Positions 1 to 9,756 of a stretch of DNA of 64,000 bases are shown here, one piece after another. Every line of letters starts with the position of its first letter. Position 1 is the stretch's first letter. A program made the translations under genes and the position numbers. The DNA lies in NCBI RefSeq assembly GCF_021215455.1, contig NZ_JAJPWV010000004.1:372001-436000 (forward strand). Direction: 5' to 3'. A model generated the notes under the pieces. It had not been told where the DNA came from. It saw only the letters and a list, made by a program, of their open reading frames with translations, and did no database searches. This DNA is from Mucilaginibacter roseus (GTDB taxonomy: Bacteria > Bacteroidota > Bacteroidia > Sphingobacteriales > Sphingobacteriaceae).

Positions 1-803
1 TGGGCATAATCATGACTGCGCAACTGCCCGCGTGTGGTTCCGTCAACCGAACTCAGCACATAATAAACATCCTTTATTTTCTTGTAGGTGATGCGATAGC
101 CTATGATATATTTCCCGTCCGGCGACCACGCAAACTCGCCGTATGGCGCTTCGGATGTCCCATCAGTACTTAAAGCAATCTCTTTGCCGGAATCTTTATT
201 CTTTATTACCAGGTTCCCCTTTTTTTGCATGGCCGTCCATTGCTTGTCGGGCGATACAGAATCGGTAAAAAAACCGCTCCAGCGGTACCGGCGGCGTTGC
301 AGGGGGCGGTTAGGGTTATAAGCCTGAATTGCAGGTTTGATAGTTTTCTCTGCCTTGTAGTTTTTTAGGTCACACATCAGCCAGTCGGCACCGCTTTTAA
401 AGGTGATGCTGCTTTTATCATCACTAAAAAACATGTCGCTGATCCATAGCTTATTGCCGTCAACCTTTTTATCGGTTACCTTTTCAATGGCTTTGGCCAG
501 GCGTTCGTGGTCAAAAGCTTTTTGTTTTTTACCTGTCACAGCTTCTACAACAAAGTATTCGGCTTCGCGGTTATCAAGCGATTTCCTGTACCAGAAACTT
601 TCGCCGGATGACTGCCAGTTCGGGGTTATGTTAGATACTACGGCAATACTTTTCAGCGCGGTATCTAACGCGTTAGCTTGCTTGAACGATTGCAGCACCT
701 GCTGTTGCGTAGGCATGTAGGGCACATTTTTTTTCTGCTGTGCCCATGTGGTTTGAAACGCGAGCGTCGCGGCAAAACAGGTTATTAGTGAGCGGATCTT
801 CAT
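1..803 (-). CDS. S9 family peptidase (DPP-IV-like), N-terminal part, cut by window edge
   Basis: This reading frame is open from an ATG at 803 to the window edge, giving 267 codons of a longer protein. Residues 1-22 are a signal peptide ending in TWAQ, so the product is exported. The visible part is the beta-propeller domain of dipeptidyl-peptidase-IV-like serine peptidases (S9B), with a propeller repeat of the SPDGKYIIGYR type near the edge. The catalytic Ser-Asp-His domain lies outside the window. By family, it would remove dipeptides from peptides in the periplasm. Frame and family are clear; substrate is not. Confidence 0.85.
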   Translation of the reverse strand, partial: MKIRSLITCFAATLAFQTTWAQQKKNVPYMPTQQQVLQSFKQANALDTALKSIAVVSNITPNWQSSGESFWYRKSLDNREAEYFVVEAVTGKKQKAFDHERLAKAIEKVTDKKVDGNKLWISDMFFSDDKSSITFKSGADWLMCDLKNYKAEKTIKPAIQAYNPNRPLQRRRYRWSGFFTDSVSPDKQWTAMQKKGNLVIKNKDSGKEIALSTDGTSEAPYGEFAWSPDGKYIIGYRITYKKIKDVYYVLSSVDGTTRGQLRSHDYA

Positions 804-993
804 CTGTTTAAAATACTTGTTAGGGAAATTTTGGCAGTAAATTACAACACTGGCGCGGTAAAACCCAACTTACGGTTGCAGTGGTTAAAATCCGAAAATC
901 ATCAGGTAATATCCTATCCTGCTTTGTTATATTGCTGTTACAAAGCAGCATTTGCAAAATGTATATTTCACATTATTGCCTTATTTTAGCCGG

Positions 994-1785
994 ATGGAGA
1001 ATGCAGATTATAAGCCCGAACTGCGCACCGTAAACGTTACCCGTTACGTTACGCCGCTGCGCGAGGGAGGCTCGCTGCCGGCCATTGCCGAGGCCGACGA
1101 CGATTTTTTATATGTGCTTAAATTTAGGGGTGCCGGGCAGGGTGTTAAGGCGCTGATTGCCGAGCTGATCGGCTGCGAAGTGGCTCGTTTGCTTGGCTTT
1201 AGAGTACCTGAATTGGTGTTCGCCAACCTGGATACGGCCTTTGGCCGGTCAGAACCCGATGAGGAGATACAGGATTTACTGAAAGCCAGCGTGGGCCTTA
1301 ACCTGGCGCTGCATTACCTTTCGGGCGCTATCACGTTCGACCCGGTGGTTACCCGGTTGGATGAGCAGACGGCCTCGCGTATTGTATGGCTTGATGCCAT
1401 GCTGACCAATGTTGACCGTACACCGCGCAACACCAATATGCTGGTTTGGCATAAGGAACTATGGCTGATAGATCACGGCGCATCGTTATATTTTCACCAC
1501 TCGTGGGATAACTGGCAGGAAATGGCGCTGCGCCCCTTCGCGCAGATAAAGGATCATGTATTGCTGCCATTAGCTACGCAAATTGAGCAGGCCGATGCCG
1601 ACTTTAAGACTATTTTGACCAATGAGCGCATCCGCAGCATAGTTGACCTGATACCGGTTTGCTGGCTGGGCGACGAGGAGCCCGAAGCCCGCAGAGATGT
1701 TTATTATGAATTTTTGATCCGCCGCATTGCCGCGTCGGAAGTTTTTGTAAAGGAGGTACAGCATGCCCGAGCCGCAACTGTTTGA
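994..1785 (+). CDS. HipA-like kinase domain protein
   Basis: The 263-residue product resembles the short HipA-like kinase family often found beside DUF3037. Visible kinase features are a candidate ATP lysine in VLKFRG (about 41-46), a catalytic-loop-like DRTPRNTN (141-148) and a metal-binding-like IDHG (159-162). Unlike HipA of HipBA it has no HipB-type partner. An in-frame start exists at 952, but the ATG at 994 gives the usual family N-terminus. Its end overlaps the DUF3037 gene by 23 bases, implying translational coupling. Kinase activity and target are inferred. Confidence 0.8.
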   Translation: MENADYKPELRTVNVTRYVTPLREGGSLPAIAEADDDFLYVLKFRGAGQGVKALIAELIGCEVARLLGFRVPELVFANLDTAFGRSEPDEEIQDLLKASVGLNLALHYLSGAITFDPVVTRLDEQTASRIVWLDAMLTNVDRTPRNTNMLVWHKELWLIDHGASLYFHHSWDNWQEMALRPFAQIKDHVLLPLATQIEQADADFKTILTNERIRSIVDLIPVCWLGDEEPEARRDVYYEFLIRRIAASEVFVKEVQHARAATV

Positions 1786-2149
1786 GTATGCTGTAGTGCG
1801 CGTTGTACCCAGGGTAGAGCGCGAGGAATTCATCAACGTAGGAGTTATACTATACTGCCCTAAACAAAAATACCTGGGTTTTGAGTACAAGCTGGATGCC
1901 GACCGCCTGAAAGCACTCTACAGCGAACTTGATATTGACGAGTTAAAGCACCACTTTGCCGCCTTTGAGCAGATCAGCCTGGGCAGTAAAGCCGGGGGAC
2001 CGATAGGCACGCTGGATGTTGCCTCACGGTTCAGGTGGTTAACCGCTACCCGCAGCACGGTGGTACAGTCATCAAAGACCCATCCCGGTTTATGCGATGG
2101 CGACCCGGCGCAAAAGTTGAGGATATTGTTTGAAAAATTGGTTTTGTAA
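1763..2149 (+). CDS. DUF3037 domain-containing protein
   Basis: A 128-residue soluble protein of the DUF3037 family, with the conserved opening FEYAVVRVVPRVEREEFINVG. Its ATG lies inside the end of the HipA-like gene and is preceded by a strong Shine-Dalgarno sequence AAGGAGGT (1750-1757), unusual in this window where most genes lack one. The ribosome site therefore sits within the upstream coding sequence, which supports coupled synthesis of the pair. Function of DUF3037 is unknown; it may partner or restrain the kinase. Confidence 0.85.
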   Translation: MPEPQLFEYAVVRVVPRVEREEFINVGVILYCPKQKYLGFEYKLDADRLKALYSELDIDELKHHFAAFEQISLGSKAGGPIGTLDVASRFRWLTATRSTVVQSSKTHPGLCDGDPAQKLRILFEKLVL

Positions 2150-2161
2150 AACAATAATACC

Positions 2162-2572
2162 ATGCACACCACTAACTATTACAACACCTTCATCCAGGTA
2201 GCTGACGATTGTCCGGTTACGGTGGCCGAAGTTCCGCCGGTAAAGGGTGATCATAAAACCATAGCCAACATTCAGTTTAATATGATGGCATATCACCCGT
2301 ACGAGTTTACATCGGATGATGTGGTGTTTGAGGCATACGCTAGGAAGAATAATATCAGCGGGGCAGAGAAGCAGGCCGCACGTGAGCAATATTTTTTAAA
2401 GGGGCAAGCATGCCTGCGCTCGTCGACCCTGGCCAAGCGTTACGGCTGGGGCATTCACAGCAACGCTGATGGCAAGGTGGCTATATACGGTTTGGGCAGC
2501 AAGGAATATGTGCAGTGCAGCCATGATAAGACGCTTAAGCAATTGAAAGCTATGCGCTCGAAAAGGGTGTAA
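2162..2572 (+). CDS. DUF6157 family protein
   Basis: A 136-residue cytosolic protein that begins MHTTNYYNTFIQVADDCPV, matching the DUF6157 family of unknown function. It starts 12 bases after the DUF3037 stop on the same strand, so it may be co-transcribed with the kinase pair, though the family also occurs alone. No signal peptide, membrane segment or recognised catalytic motif is visible. Confidence 0.8.
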   Translation: MHTTNYYNTFIQVADDCPVTVAEVPPVKGDHKTIANIQFNMMAYHPYEFTSDDVVFEAYARKNNISGAEKQAAREQYFLKGQACLRSSTLAKRYGWGIHSNADGKVAIYGLGSKEYVQCSHDKTLKQLKAMRSKRV

Positions 2573-2588
2573 TCCATTCATTATCTAC

Positions 2589-3578
2589 ATGAAACAAATT
2601 ATAGAATGTGTACCCAATTTTAGCGAGGGCGTCAATGCCGATACCATTGCCGCCATTGCCAACGCTATCAGCAGTGTTGAAGGTGTAAGCCTGTTGAATG
2701 TTGACCCTGGGCATGATGCCAACCGCACGGTGATCACCTTTGCGGGTGAGCCGCAGGCCTTGGTTGATGCCGCCTTTGCCGCCATTAAAACGGCAGGCCA
2801 ACTGATTGATATGCGCACCCAGAAGGGCGAGCACCCCCGCATGGGTGCTACCGATGTTTGTCCGCTGGTACCGGTGCGCGGCATCAGCATGGATGAAGTG
2901 ATTAAGTATGCCGATCAGTTAGCCCGCCGTGTTGGTGAGGAGTTACAGATACCCGTTTACCTGTACGAAAATTCACAGCCCGATAAGCGTCGCAACAATT
3001 TGTCTGTCATCCGCTCTGGTGAGTATGAGGGCTTTTTTGAGAAGATACACCAACCCGGTTGGCAGCCCGACTATGGTCCCGCCGAAATGGATGCAAACCG
3101 TGGCGCCACGGTTATTGGGGCGCGCAACTATCTTGTGGCGTATAATATTACGCTTGATACGAAATCAGTAGATATCGCCAAAAAAATTGCTTACGCTGTG
3201 CGCGAAAGCGGTTATAAAGGCGCGCCCGGCAGCCTTAAATTTGTAAAGGCTATTGGCTGGTATATGGATGAATACAATGCCGCGCAGGTATCTATGAACC
3301 TGATTAATATTGAGCATACACCTGTACACATCGTTTTTGAGGAAGTGCGCCGCCAGGCACAAAAACTGGGAGCTGAGGTTACCGGCAGCGAGCTGATCGG
3401 CCTGATACCGCTTATTTGCCTTGTTGAAGCAGGCAAATATTACCAGGCTAAATATGGCTTAAGTAATGAGTTAAATGAAGCAGTGCTGGTAGAAACGGCC
3501 GTGACAGAGTTGATGCTGGGCGCGTTGGGAGAGTTCGACGCAAGCCAGCGCGTAATTGAATATTTGTTGAAAATATAG
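2589..3578 (+). CDS. ftcD: Glutamate formimidoyltransferase
   Basis: The 329-residue product starts MKQIIECVPNFSEG, the hallmark of formiminotransferases, and carries both N- and C-terminal formiminotransferase subdomains (H82 region GEHPRMGATDVCPLVPV). It transfers the formimino group of N-formimino-glutamate to tetrahydrofolate in histidine breakdown. Only the transferase is present; the cyclodeaminase half found in the animal enzyme is absent, as is usual for Bacteroidota. No other hut genes lie in the window. It follows DUF6157 by 16 bases. Confidence 0.93.
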   Translation: MKQIIECVPNFSEGVNADTIAAIANAISSVEGVSLLNVDPGHDANRTVITFAGEPQALVDAAFAAIKTAGQLIDMRTQKGEHPRMGATDVCPLVPVRGISMDEVIKYADQLARRVGEELQIPVYLYENSQPDKRRNNLSVIRSGEYEGFFEKIHQPGWQPDYGPAEMDANRGATVIGARNYLVAYNITLDTKSVDIAKKIAYAVRESGYKGAPGSLKFVKAIGWYMDEYNAAQVSMNLINIEHTPVHIVFEEVRRQAQKLGAEVTGSELIGLIPLICLVEAGKYYQAKYGLSNELNEAVLVETAVTELMLGALGEFDASQRVIEYLLKI

Positions 3579-3674
3579 AAACCCGGCAACGCTTGTGTTA
3601 CAATTTAAACAACAGCTGAATATTATTTTGATTTACTGTTTGTTTATTATAAATTCGATCATCACCTAAGATTA

Positions 3675-4358
3675 ATGAGGCTATCAATAAAACATCTAAC
3701 GCAGCTTGCGCTTTTAATTGTGTTATTTGTGATATGCTCATCTGTCAATGCCCAGGTTCGCACGGCTAAAAAAATCAACCTTAAGCTAAAGGCAAGTAAT
3801 CAATATGCTGTTTTTGATAGCATTTTAAATACGGCCAACGTAAGGTTTACGCAACCTAAAGGCTTTAGAGAAATACCGGCTTTAGATAACGAAGATTTTA
3901 CTTTTGATTACGCTATGGATATACCCGGCCAGGATTTTGAGGTTTGGTACCAGGTGCGCTCGCAAAAACAGAATTGGGCCAGTTACGACCGCTTTAAAAC
4001 CGACGAACAGTTAAAACTCGCTAACCCCGACTCAATATATAAAGACATTGCCCAGGCGCATGCTATTGCGTTTACCGGGCAGCGCAATTCGTTCGTCCGG
4101 GTTTTACCTTCGGCTGCTCTTAAGCGTTATAATGCCGATGCTGGGCGCTCGTACATACTCACGCTTGAAGATATGCCCGAAACCCGTCACTATCAATATG
4201 CTTTGCTTATTGCCTTGCAGAAGTATCATACCGGTACCATACTGATGGTATGTTTTACCAACCAAAAGGATCCGGAGTTTTATAAGAATGTGGAGCGCGC
4301 GGGCAGTAGTCTCAAATTCAAAGCGGTAGCGCAAAATGTTAATAAGTTAGCAGATTAA
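3675..4358 (+). CDS. Hypothetical exported protein
   Basis: A 227-residue protein with a clear signal peptide (hydrophobic core about 9-24, cleavage after VNAQ near 27). The mature part is soluble, with no cysteine-based lipobox and no membrane segment. I do not recognise the family. It stands alone between ftcD and the topoisomerase gene, 96 bases after ftcD. Confidence 0.7.
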   Translation: MRLSIKHLTQLALLIVLFVICSSVNAQVRTAKKINLKLKASNQYAVFDSILNTANVRFTQPKGFREIPALDNEDFTFDYAMDIPGQDFEVWYQVRSQKQNWASYDRFKTDEQLKLANPDSIYKDIAQAHAIAFTGQRNSFVRVLPSAALKRYNADAGRSYILTLEDMPETRHYQYALLIALQKYHTGTILMVCFTNQKDPEFYKNVERAGSSLKFKAVAQNVNKLAD

Positions 4359-4404
4359 GGTCGCTCTAACTCGTCCGAAATTTTATTTTTGTTGTAACCG
4401 GGTG

Positions 4405-4412
4405 TATTTTTG
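4405..4412 (+). promoter_or_regulatory. -7 promoter box for topoisomerase IV subunit B
   Basis: TATTTTTG matches the Bacteroidota -7 consensus TAnnTTTG, 24 bases before the ATG at 4437. The longest open frame would begin at a TTG that overlaps this box (4410), which argues for the ATG at 4437 as the true start. Confidence 0.6.
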
Positions 4413-4436
4413 CACCCTGATAAACTACGTTTATAT

Positions 4437-6317
4437 ATGGCTGAACCGAATTATAGTGAAGATAGCATACGCTCGCTCGACTGGAAAGAGCACATACGCC
4501 TGCGCCCCGGCATGTACATTGGAAAGCTGGGCGATGGCTCGGCGTATGACGACGGTATATACGTATTGCTGAAGGAGATTGTAGATAACTCGATTGACGA
4601 GTTTGTAATGGGCAGCGGCCGCACCATTGAGGTGAACATGAGCGACCATAAAGTAAGTGTGCGCGATTATGGCCGCGGCATACCGCTGGGTAAGGTGATT
4701 GATTGCGTATCCAAAATAAATACCGGTGGTAAGTATGATAGCAAGGCCTTCCAGAAATCGGTAGGTTTGAATGGGGTAGGTACCAAGGCAGTTAATGCGC
4801 TCTCTACCGCGTTTACGGTACAATCATACCGCGATGGGCGCACAAAGATAGCGGAGTTTGCCAAGGGCGAAATCGTTCGCGATGAGCCTGAAAAGGAAAC
4901 TACTCAACGCAATGGTACCGCCATTAACTTTACGCCCGACGATACTATTTTCAGGCATTACCGCTTTATACCGGAGTTTGTGGAGAACATGATATGGAAC
5001 TATGTTTACCTAAACTCGGGCCTTACCATCAACTTTAACGGTCAAAAATATTTCTCGGAACGTGGCCTGCACGATCTGCTTAGCCGCCATACAAACCCGG
5101 ATACCATACGCTACCCGATAATTCACCTTAAGGGCGAGGACATCGAAATAGCCATGACGCACGGGCAGCAATATGGCGAAGAATATTACTCGTTTGTTAA
5201 CGGACAGCACACTACCCAAGGTGGTACACACCAGGCAGCCTTTCGCGAGGCGGTGGTAAAAACCATCCGTGAATACTATAAAAAGGAATTTGACGCGGCG
5301 GATGTTCGTGCTTCGATTGTAGCGGCAATTGCCATTAAGGTACAGGAGCCGGTATTCGAGTCGCAAACCAAAACAAAGCTGGGCTCGCAAAATGTTGGTC
5401 CGGATGGGCCTACGGTGCGCGGCTTTATCAATGATTTTGTTAAAAAGGAACTGGACGATTACCTGCATAAAAATCCGGCTGTTCATGATGAATTGTTGAA
5501 ACGCATTTTACAATCAGAGCGTGAGCGTAAGGATATTGCCGGCATTAAAAAGCTGGCTAACGAGCGTGCTAAAAAAGCATCTTTACATAACCGTAAACTT
5601 CGCGATTGTAAAGTGCATTTCGATGACAACCACGAGCGCAAACAGGAAACTACCTTATTCATCACCGAGGGTGACTCTGCCAGCGGGTCGATCACCAAAT
5701 CGCGCGATGTGATGACGCAGGCGGTATTTAGCCTGAAAGGTAAGCCACTTAATTGCTTCGGCCTAACTAAAAAAGTGGTTTATGAGAACGAAGAATTCAA
5801 TCTGCTTCAGCACGCTTTAAACATTGAGGATGGGATTGACAACCTGCGCTATAACAACATAGTAATAGCTACCGATGCCGATGTGGACGGTATGCACATT
5901 CGCCTGCTGCTCATGACCTTCTTTTTGCAGTTTTTCCCTGACCTGGTTAAGGCCGGCCACGTGTCTATACTACAAACACCGCTTTTCCGTGTGCGTAATA
6001 AAAAGGAAACCATTTATTGCTATAGCGATGAAGAGCGCCGCAATGCCATTGCCAAATTGGGTAACAAGCCAGAGATCACGCGCTTTAAGGGTTTGGGTGA
6101 AATATCACCGGAGGAGTTTGGTTTATTCATTGGTAAAGATATACGCCTTGACCCGGTTATCCTGAAAGACGCCAACATTAAGGGTTTGCTTGAATACTTT
6201 ATGGGTAAAAACACGCCGGCACGCCAGCAGCACATTGTGCAAAACCTGCGGGTTGAAAAGGATGACGAAAGTATTAATCCATTGGTTGCTGAGGCTGAAC
6301 TGGCCGTAGCAGTTTAA
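4437..6317 (+). CDS. parE: DNA topoisomerase IV subunit B (type IIA, GyrB/ParE)
   Basis: The 626-residue protein has the GHKL ATPase motifs [10 protein letters not shown] (about 47-56), DYGRGIPLG (about 77-85) and [15 protein letters not shown], then a TOPRIM domain with EGDSASG and DADVDG and a C-terminal FKGLGE segment. The length and the lack of the GyrB tail insert fit the shorter Bacteroidota topoisomerase IV B subunit rather than GyrB. It would unlink daughter chromosomes together with ParC, which is not in the window. The ATG at 4437 is chosen because the upstream TTG lies in the -7 box. Confidence 0.9.
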   Translation: MAEPNYSEDSIRSLDWKEHIRLRPGMYIGKLGDGSAYDDGIYVLLKEIVDNSIDEFVMGSGRTIEVNMSDHKVSVRDYGRGIPLGKVIDCVSKINTGGKYDSKAFQKSVGLNGVGTKAVNALSTAFTVQSYRDGRTKIAEFAKGEIVRDEPEKETTQRNGTAINFTPDDTIFRHYRFIPEFVENMIWNYVYLNSGLTINFNGQKYFSERGLHDLLSRHTNPDTIRYPIIHLKGEDIEIAMTHGQQYGEEYYSFVNGQHTTQGGTHQAAFREAVVKTIREYYKKEFDAADVRASIVAAIAIKVQEPVFESQTKTKLGSQNVGPDGPTVRGFINDFVKKELDDYLHKNPAVHDELLKRILQSERERKDIAGIKKLANERAKKASLHNRKLRDCKVHFDDNHERKQETTLFITEGDSASGSITKSRDVMTQAVFSLKGKPLNCFGLTKKVVYENEEFNLLQHALNIEDGIDNLRYNNIVIATDADVDGMHIRLLLMTFFLQFFPDLVKAGHVSILQTPLFRVRNKKETIYCYSDEERRNAIAKLGNKPEITRFKGLGEISPEEFGLFIGKDIRLDPVILKDANIKGLLEYFMGKNTPARQQHIVQNLRVEKDDESINPLVAEAELAVAV

Positions 6318-6334
6318 ATTGATAATATAGCATA

Positions 6335-6374
6335 AAAAACAAAGACCCGCTTAATTAAGCGGGTCTTTGTTTTT
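6335..6374. terminator. Bidirectional terminator between convergent genes
   Basis: A perfect 40-base palindrome with A- and T-rich flanks and GC core GACCCGC/GCGGGTC. It lies between the topoisomerase gene and the convergent amidohydrolase gene, whose stop codon (6373-6375) it overlaps, so it can end transcription from both sides. Confidence 0.85.
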
Positions 6375-7548
6375 ATATGAGCCTTCTCACTTTTGTATCG
6401 GTCGTAATTTTGAGGTTATCCAATCCGCTTATCAGGTTTAGTCCGGGTGTTTTACCTTTTTCGAGTGTGCCCAGGTTATCATCAACACCTAAAAACTCCG
6501 CACCGTTTATGGTAGCCCATTGTACCAGGCGTTCCAGGCTTATTTGCGGAAAGTGCTGCTGTATGGTCGCCATTTCTGATAATATACTCAGCGTATGGTT
6601 TGAGGCCATGCTATCCGTGCCCAAAGTAATATTGAAGCCCTGATCCATAAACAGGTTGATCTTAGGTAAACGCTTCTCGATATATAAATTGGCGTTAGGG
6701 CAAAAGCACCAGTTCACCATCTTATCAAAACGTTTAACAAAGTAAATATCTTTCAGGTTGGTGCAGGTATTGTGTACCAGCAATATATCCTGGTTATTAC
6801 TCAATAGCGGAATAATAGATTGGATGGAGTTTCGCGCCTGCGGCTTAAAATATTCAATATCTATTTCCAAAAATTTATACAGATCATTAAACGCACCAAG
6901 TTTGTAGCGATAAAACTTATTTTCGTCTTCACACTCCTGGTTGTGTATACTGATCAGGTTTTTTCCGGTATCGCTATGCTTTTTTATCAGCCTGAATAAT
7001 TCCTTAGAAACCGAGTAAGGCGCATGCGGCGTGATTGATGCCGACAAGGGTTTAAAAGCTTCGAGCGTTTGCAGGGCCTGGTCAAAAACTACTTGCGCAC
7101 GTTCGGGCACAAAGCTCATAGCCTCAACAAAGGTATGATAGTAAATTTTGCTTTGTTTTTTTACAGATGCGGTTACATCAGTATTGGCAATATCTCCTAC
7201 GGCAACTATACCGTTATTGTACATCATCTCGTCAGCAGCAATGGCGCCGTTTATCACTTCCTGCTCATCGGCAACAACGTTGCGGCGCATGCTGATCACT
7301 TCTTTTACAAAGTTAACCAAACCGTTACCGGGCGCTATACGGTCTTTCATGTGCGAAAGCTCCAGGTGGCAGTGGGTATTAATAAATCCCGGGCATAGTA
7401 CGCCGCTTAACTGCTCTATCTCTCCGGGGATGGTTGAGGGGTCATTGGTGACGGCCAGGATTTTGCCGTTATCATCAACGGTAACAATTCCATTTTTTAT
7501 CGGATCGGCATAAACGGGAAAAACGTAATCGGCTCTAAAACTTTTCAT
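6373..7548 (-). CDS. Amidohydrolase family protein (ATZ/TRZ-like deaminase fold)
   Basis: A 391-residue TIM-barrel amidohydrolase. The metal site is visible: HCH at about 59-61 in GFINTHCHLE, a later His in ISIHNQE, a His in LLVHNT and an Asp in GTDSMASN. This pattern matches the cytosine-deaminase/ATZ-TRZ branch, which deaminates or dechlorinates heterocycles. Aminodeoxyfutalosine deaminase of the alternative menaquinone route is one possible identity, but no other futalosine gene is in the window. It is monocistronic. Confidence 0.8.
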   Translation of the reverse strand: MKSFRADYVFPVYADPIKNGIVTVDDNGKILAVTNDPSTIPGEIEQLSGVLCPGFINTHCHLELSHMKDRIAPGNGLVNFVKEVISMRRNVVADEQEVINGAIAADEMMYNNGIVAVGDIANTDVTASVKKQSKIYYHTFVEAMSFVPERAQVVFDQALQTLEAFKPLSASITPHAPYSVSKELFRLIKKHSDTGKNLISIHNQECEDENKFYRYKLGAFNDLYKFLEIDIEYFKPQARNSIQSIIPLLSNNQDILLVHNTCTNLKDIYFVKRFDKMVNWCFCPNANLYIEKRLPKINLFMDQGFNITLGTDSMASNHTLSILSEMATIQQHFPQISLERLVQWATINGAEFLGVDDNLGTLEKGKTPGLNLISGLDNLKITTDTKVRRLI

Positions 7549-7685
7549 TGGTATCTGTTAGCATCTTCTAAAACTTTCCCCTGAACTCCTACTCATTCAA
7601 TTAATACAATTAACTTTTAGTTGTTGTTTTTTAATCAAATAAAAAGAAATGATTTTACAAAAACACAATAATTTTTAAATTTAAG

Positions 7686-7693
7686 TACTTTTG
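7686..7693 (+). promoter_or_regulatory. -7 promoter box for rlmN
   Basis: TACTTTTG is a full TAnnTTTG match ending only four bases before the GTG start at 7698. The transcript would begin at or next to the start codon, so the mRNA may be leaderless. Confidence 0.6.
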
Positions 7694-7697
7694 TGCC

Positions 7698-8759
7698 GTG
7701 AACACTGCAACAGTTAAAACAGATATCCGTAGCTTGACGCTTAACGCTTTACAGGAACAATTTGTTCGTTTGGGCGAAAAGGGTTTCAGGGCCAAACAGG
7801 TTTATGAATGGCTCTGGAAAAAATCATGCGTTTCATTTGACGAAATGAGCAATATTTCAAAAGAACTACGTACCAAGCTCGAGCAGAATTTCACCATCAA
7901 TAATGTTAAAATTCATACCTCACAACTTAGTGGTGATAAAACTATAAAAAATTCTTTTATTTTACACGATAACCACTTAATTGAGGGCGTTTTAATACCT
8001 ACTCCCGAGCGTATGACTGCTTGCGTATCATCGCAAGTAGGTTGCAGCCTTACCTGCAAGTTTTGCGCTACCGGTTATATGGAGCGCAAGCGTAACCTTA
8101 ACCCCGACGAAATTTACGACCAGGTAGTATTGATAGACAAGCAAGCCCGCGAAAATTATAACCAGCCACTTACCAATATCGTTTACATGGGCATGGGCGA
8201 GCCGTTGCTTAATTATGCCAACATGATGAAATCCATTGAGAAGATAACATCTGAAGATGGACTGAACATGGCAGCCAAGCGTATCACCGTATCAACAGCG
8301 GGTATTGCTAAAATGATCAAGAAACTGGGCGACGATCAGGTTAAGTTTAACCTGGCGCTATCGCTCCATGCAGCTAATGACGAAAAGCGCAATACCATTA
8401 TGCCTATTAACGAGCAAAACTCGCTTAAAGCACTGGCCGATGCGCTTAAATATTACTACGCTAAAACCAAAAATCCGGTTACTTACGAGTATATTATTTT
8501 TGATGGTGTGAACGATAATATACAGGATGCCATGGAGCTTGCCCGCTTTTGCAAGCACCTGCCCTGCAAGGTTAACATCATTGAGTATAACCCTATTGCG
8601 TTTGCCAGCTACATAAATGCGGGTGAAGATAAGGTAGAAGCCTTTGCTGCCTACCTGCGTAAGCAAGGCATCATCACTAACCTGCGCCGCAGCCGCGGTA
8701 AAGATATTGACGCCGCCTGCGGCCAGCTCGCCATTAAAGAAAAAGAAAACGCCCTGTAA
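7698..8759 (+). CDS. rlmN: 23S rRNA (adenine(2503)-C(2))-methyltransferase
   Basis: A 353-residue radical-SAM enzyme with the cluster motif C116-x3-C120-x2-C123 in GCSLTCKFCATGY, the GEPLLNY segment, and the second catalytic cysteine near the C-terminus (AACGQL). It methylates A2503 of 23S rRNA and A37 of some tRNAs. The start is GTG at 7698; no ATG upstream of the conserved RSLTL segment exists. comF follows after three bases, so the two form an operon. Confidence 0.93.
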   Translation: MNTATVKTDIRSLTLNALQEQFVRLGEKGFRAKQVYEWLWKKSCVSFDEMSNISKELRTKLEQNFTINNVKIHTSQLSGDKTIKNSFILHDNHLIEGVLIPTPERMTACVSSQVGCSLTCKFCATGYMERKRNLNPDEIYDQVVLIDKQARENYNQPLTNIVYMGMGEPLLNYANMMKSIEKITSEDGLNMAAKRITVSTAGIAKMIKKLGDDQVKFNLALSLHAANDEKRNTIMPINEQNSLKALADALKYYYAKTKNPVTYEYIIFDGVNDNIQDAMELARFCKHLPCKVNIIEYNPIAFASYINAGEDKVEAFAAYLRKQGIITNLRRSRGKDIDAACGQLAIKEKENAL

Positions 8760-8762
8760 CAC

Positions 8763-9461
8763 ATGTGGCTGCGTAATACTTATCTGGCCGATTTGATTGC
8801 GCTGATTTTCCCGGAGCTTTGCGCGGCTTGCGATACACAGCTTGTAAAAGGCGAGCGGGTTATTTGTACCGCTTGCCGTTTTGACTTACCCTACACCAAC
8901 TTTCATCAGCAAAAGGAGAATATTGTTGCACGCCAATTTTGGGGTAAGCTTAAAGTTGAGCATGCCTATGCGCTGCTTTATTTTACCAAGGGTGGTAAGG
9001 TACAAAACATGGTACACCGTTTTAAGTACGATGGCGAAAAACAGATAGGCATCGCCTTAGGCAAAATAGCGGGAGAACAGTTAAACGGTGTTGATCAGGC
9101 CGATAAGATAGACTACATTATTCCGGTGCCGCTGCATAAAAGTAAGCTGCGTAAACGGGGCTACAATCAGAGTAAGCTATTTGCCAACGGTTTGGCAGAG
9201 AAGTTGAATACGTTGGTTGAAATCAATAACCTTATACGTGTTGTAGCTACCGAAACGCAAACACGTAAATCGCGGTTCGCGAGGTTTGAAAACATGCAGC
9301 AGGTATTCACTGTGGCCAATGCGGACAAGTTAACCGGCAAGCATGTATTACTTGTTGACGATATTGTAACCACAGGCTCCACGCTCGAAGCCTGCGGTAT
9401 AGAATTACTTAAGATACCCGGCCTTAAGCTAAGCATTGCCACTATAGCTTACGCCGAGTAA
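8763..9461 (+). CDS. comF: ComF family phosphoribosyltransferase-like protein
   Basis: The 232-residue protein has an N-terminal zinc-finger-like cluster (C20, C23, C35, C38) and a C-terminal phosphoribosyltransferase domain with the PRPP loop LLVDDIVTTGST. ComF homologues assist uptake of single-stranded DNA in natural transformation; the role in Bacteroidota is not established. It starts three bases after rlmN and is surely co-transcribed with it. Confidence 0.9.
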   Translation: MWLRNTYLADLIALIFPELCAACDTQLVKGERVICTACRFDLPYTNFHQQKENIVARQFWGKLKVEHAYALLYFTKGGKVQNMVHRFKYDGEKQIGIALGKIAGEQLNGVDQADKIDYIIPVPLHKSKLRKRGYNQSKLFANGLAEKLNTLVEINNLIRVVATETQTRKSRFARFENMQQVFTVANADKLTGKHVLLVDDIVTTGSTLEACGIELLKIPGLKLSIATIAYAE

Positions 9462-9467
9462 AGCTGA

Positions 9468-9701
9468 TTAATCTTCGTCCTGATCTGTATCGTCGCCAAA
9501 ATCAAGCGTGTACGAGCTTTCTGAAGCATCATAAGCTTGCTGGGCATTGCTGGTTTCATCAATCTCACCAATGTCTTCAACGGTATCATCAAAACCGTTT
9601 GAGTGTATATCCTGCTGGCTCGATTGCTCGTCGTTCTGGCTTAACTGGTCGTCTTGCTGTAATTGATCTTCTGGTTGTAATTCGTCTTCTGGCTCTATCA
9701 T
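9468..9701 (-). CDS. Small acidic low-complexity protein
   Basis: A 77-residue protein rich in Asp, Glu, Gln and Ser, with repeats of the type EDELQPEDQLQQDDQLSQ. An in-frame start lies at 9737, but the ATG at 9701 gives a uniform acidic sequence and is preferred. It is convergent with comF (6 bases apart) and follows radC on the same strand. No family recognised; it could be disordered. Confidence 0.55.
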   Translation of the reverse strand: MIEPEDELQPEDQLQQDDQLSQNDEQSSQQDIHSNGFDDTVEDIGEIDETSNAQQAYDASESSYTLDFGDDTDQDED

Positions 9702-9756
9702 GGTGTTAAAGTTTGTTACTATAACAACGATATGCACCTACTGTTGTTTGCTGTTT

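Noticed and set aside
6373..7548. Naming the amidohydrolase aminodeoxyfutalosine deaminase
   Set aside because: The metal-site pattern fits, but so do many other deaminases and no futalosine-pathway neighbour is present.
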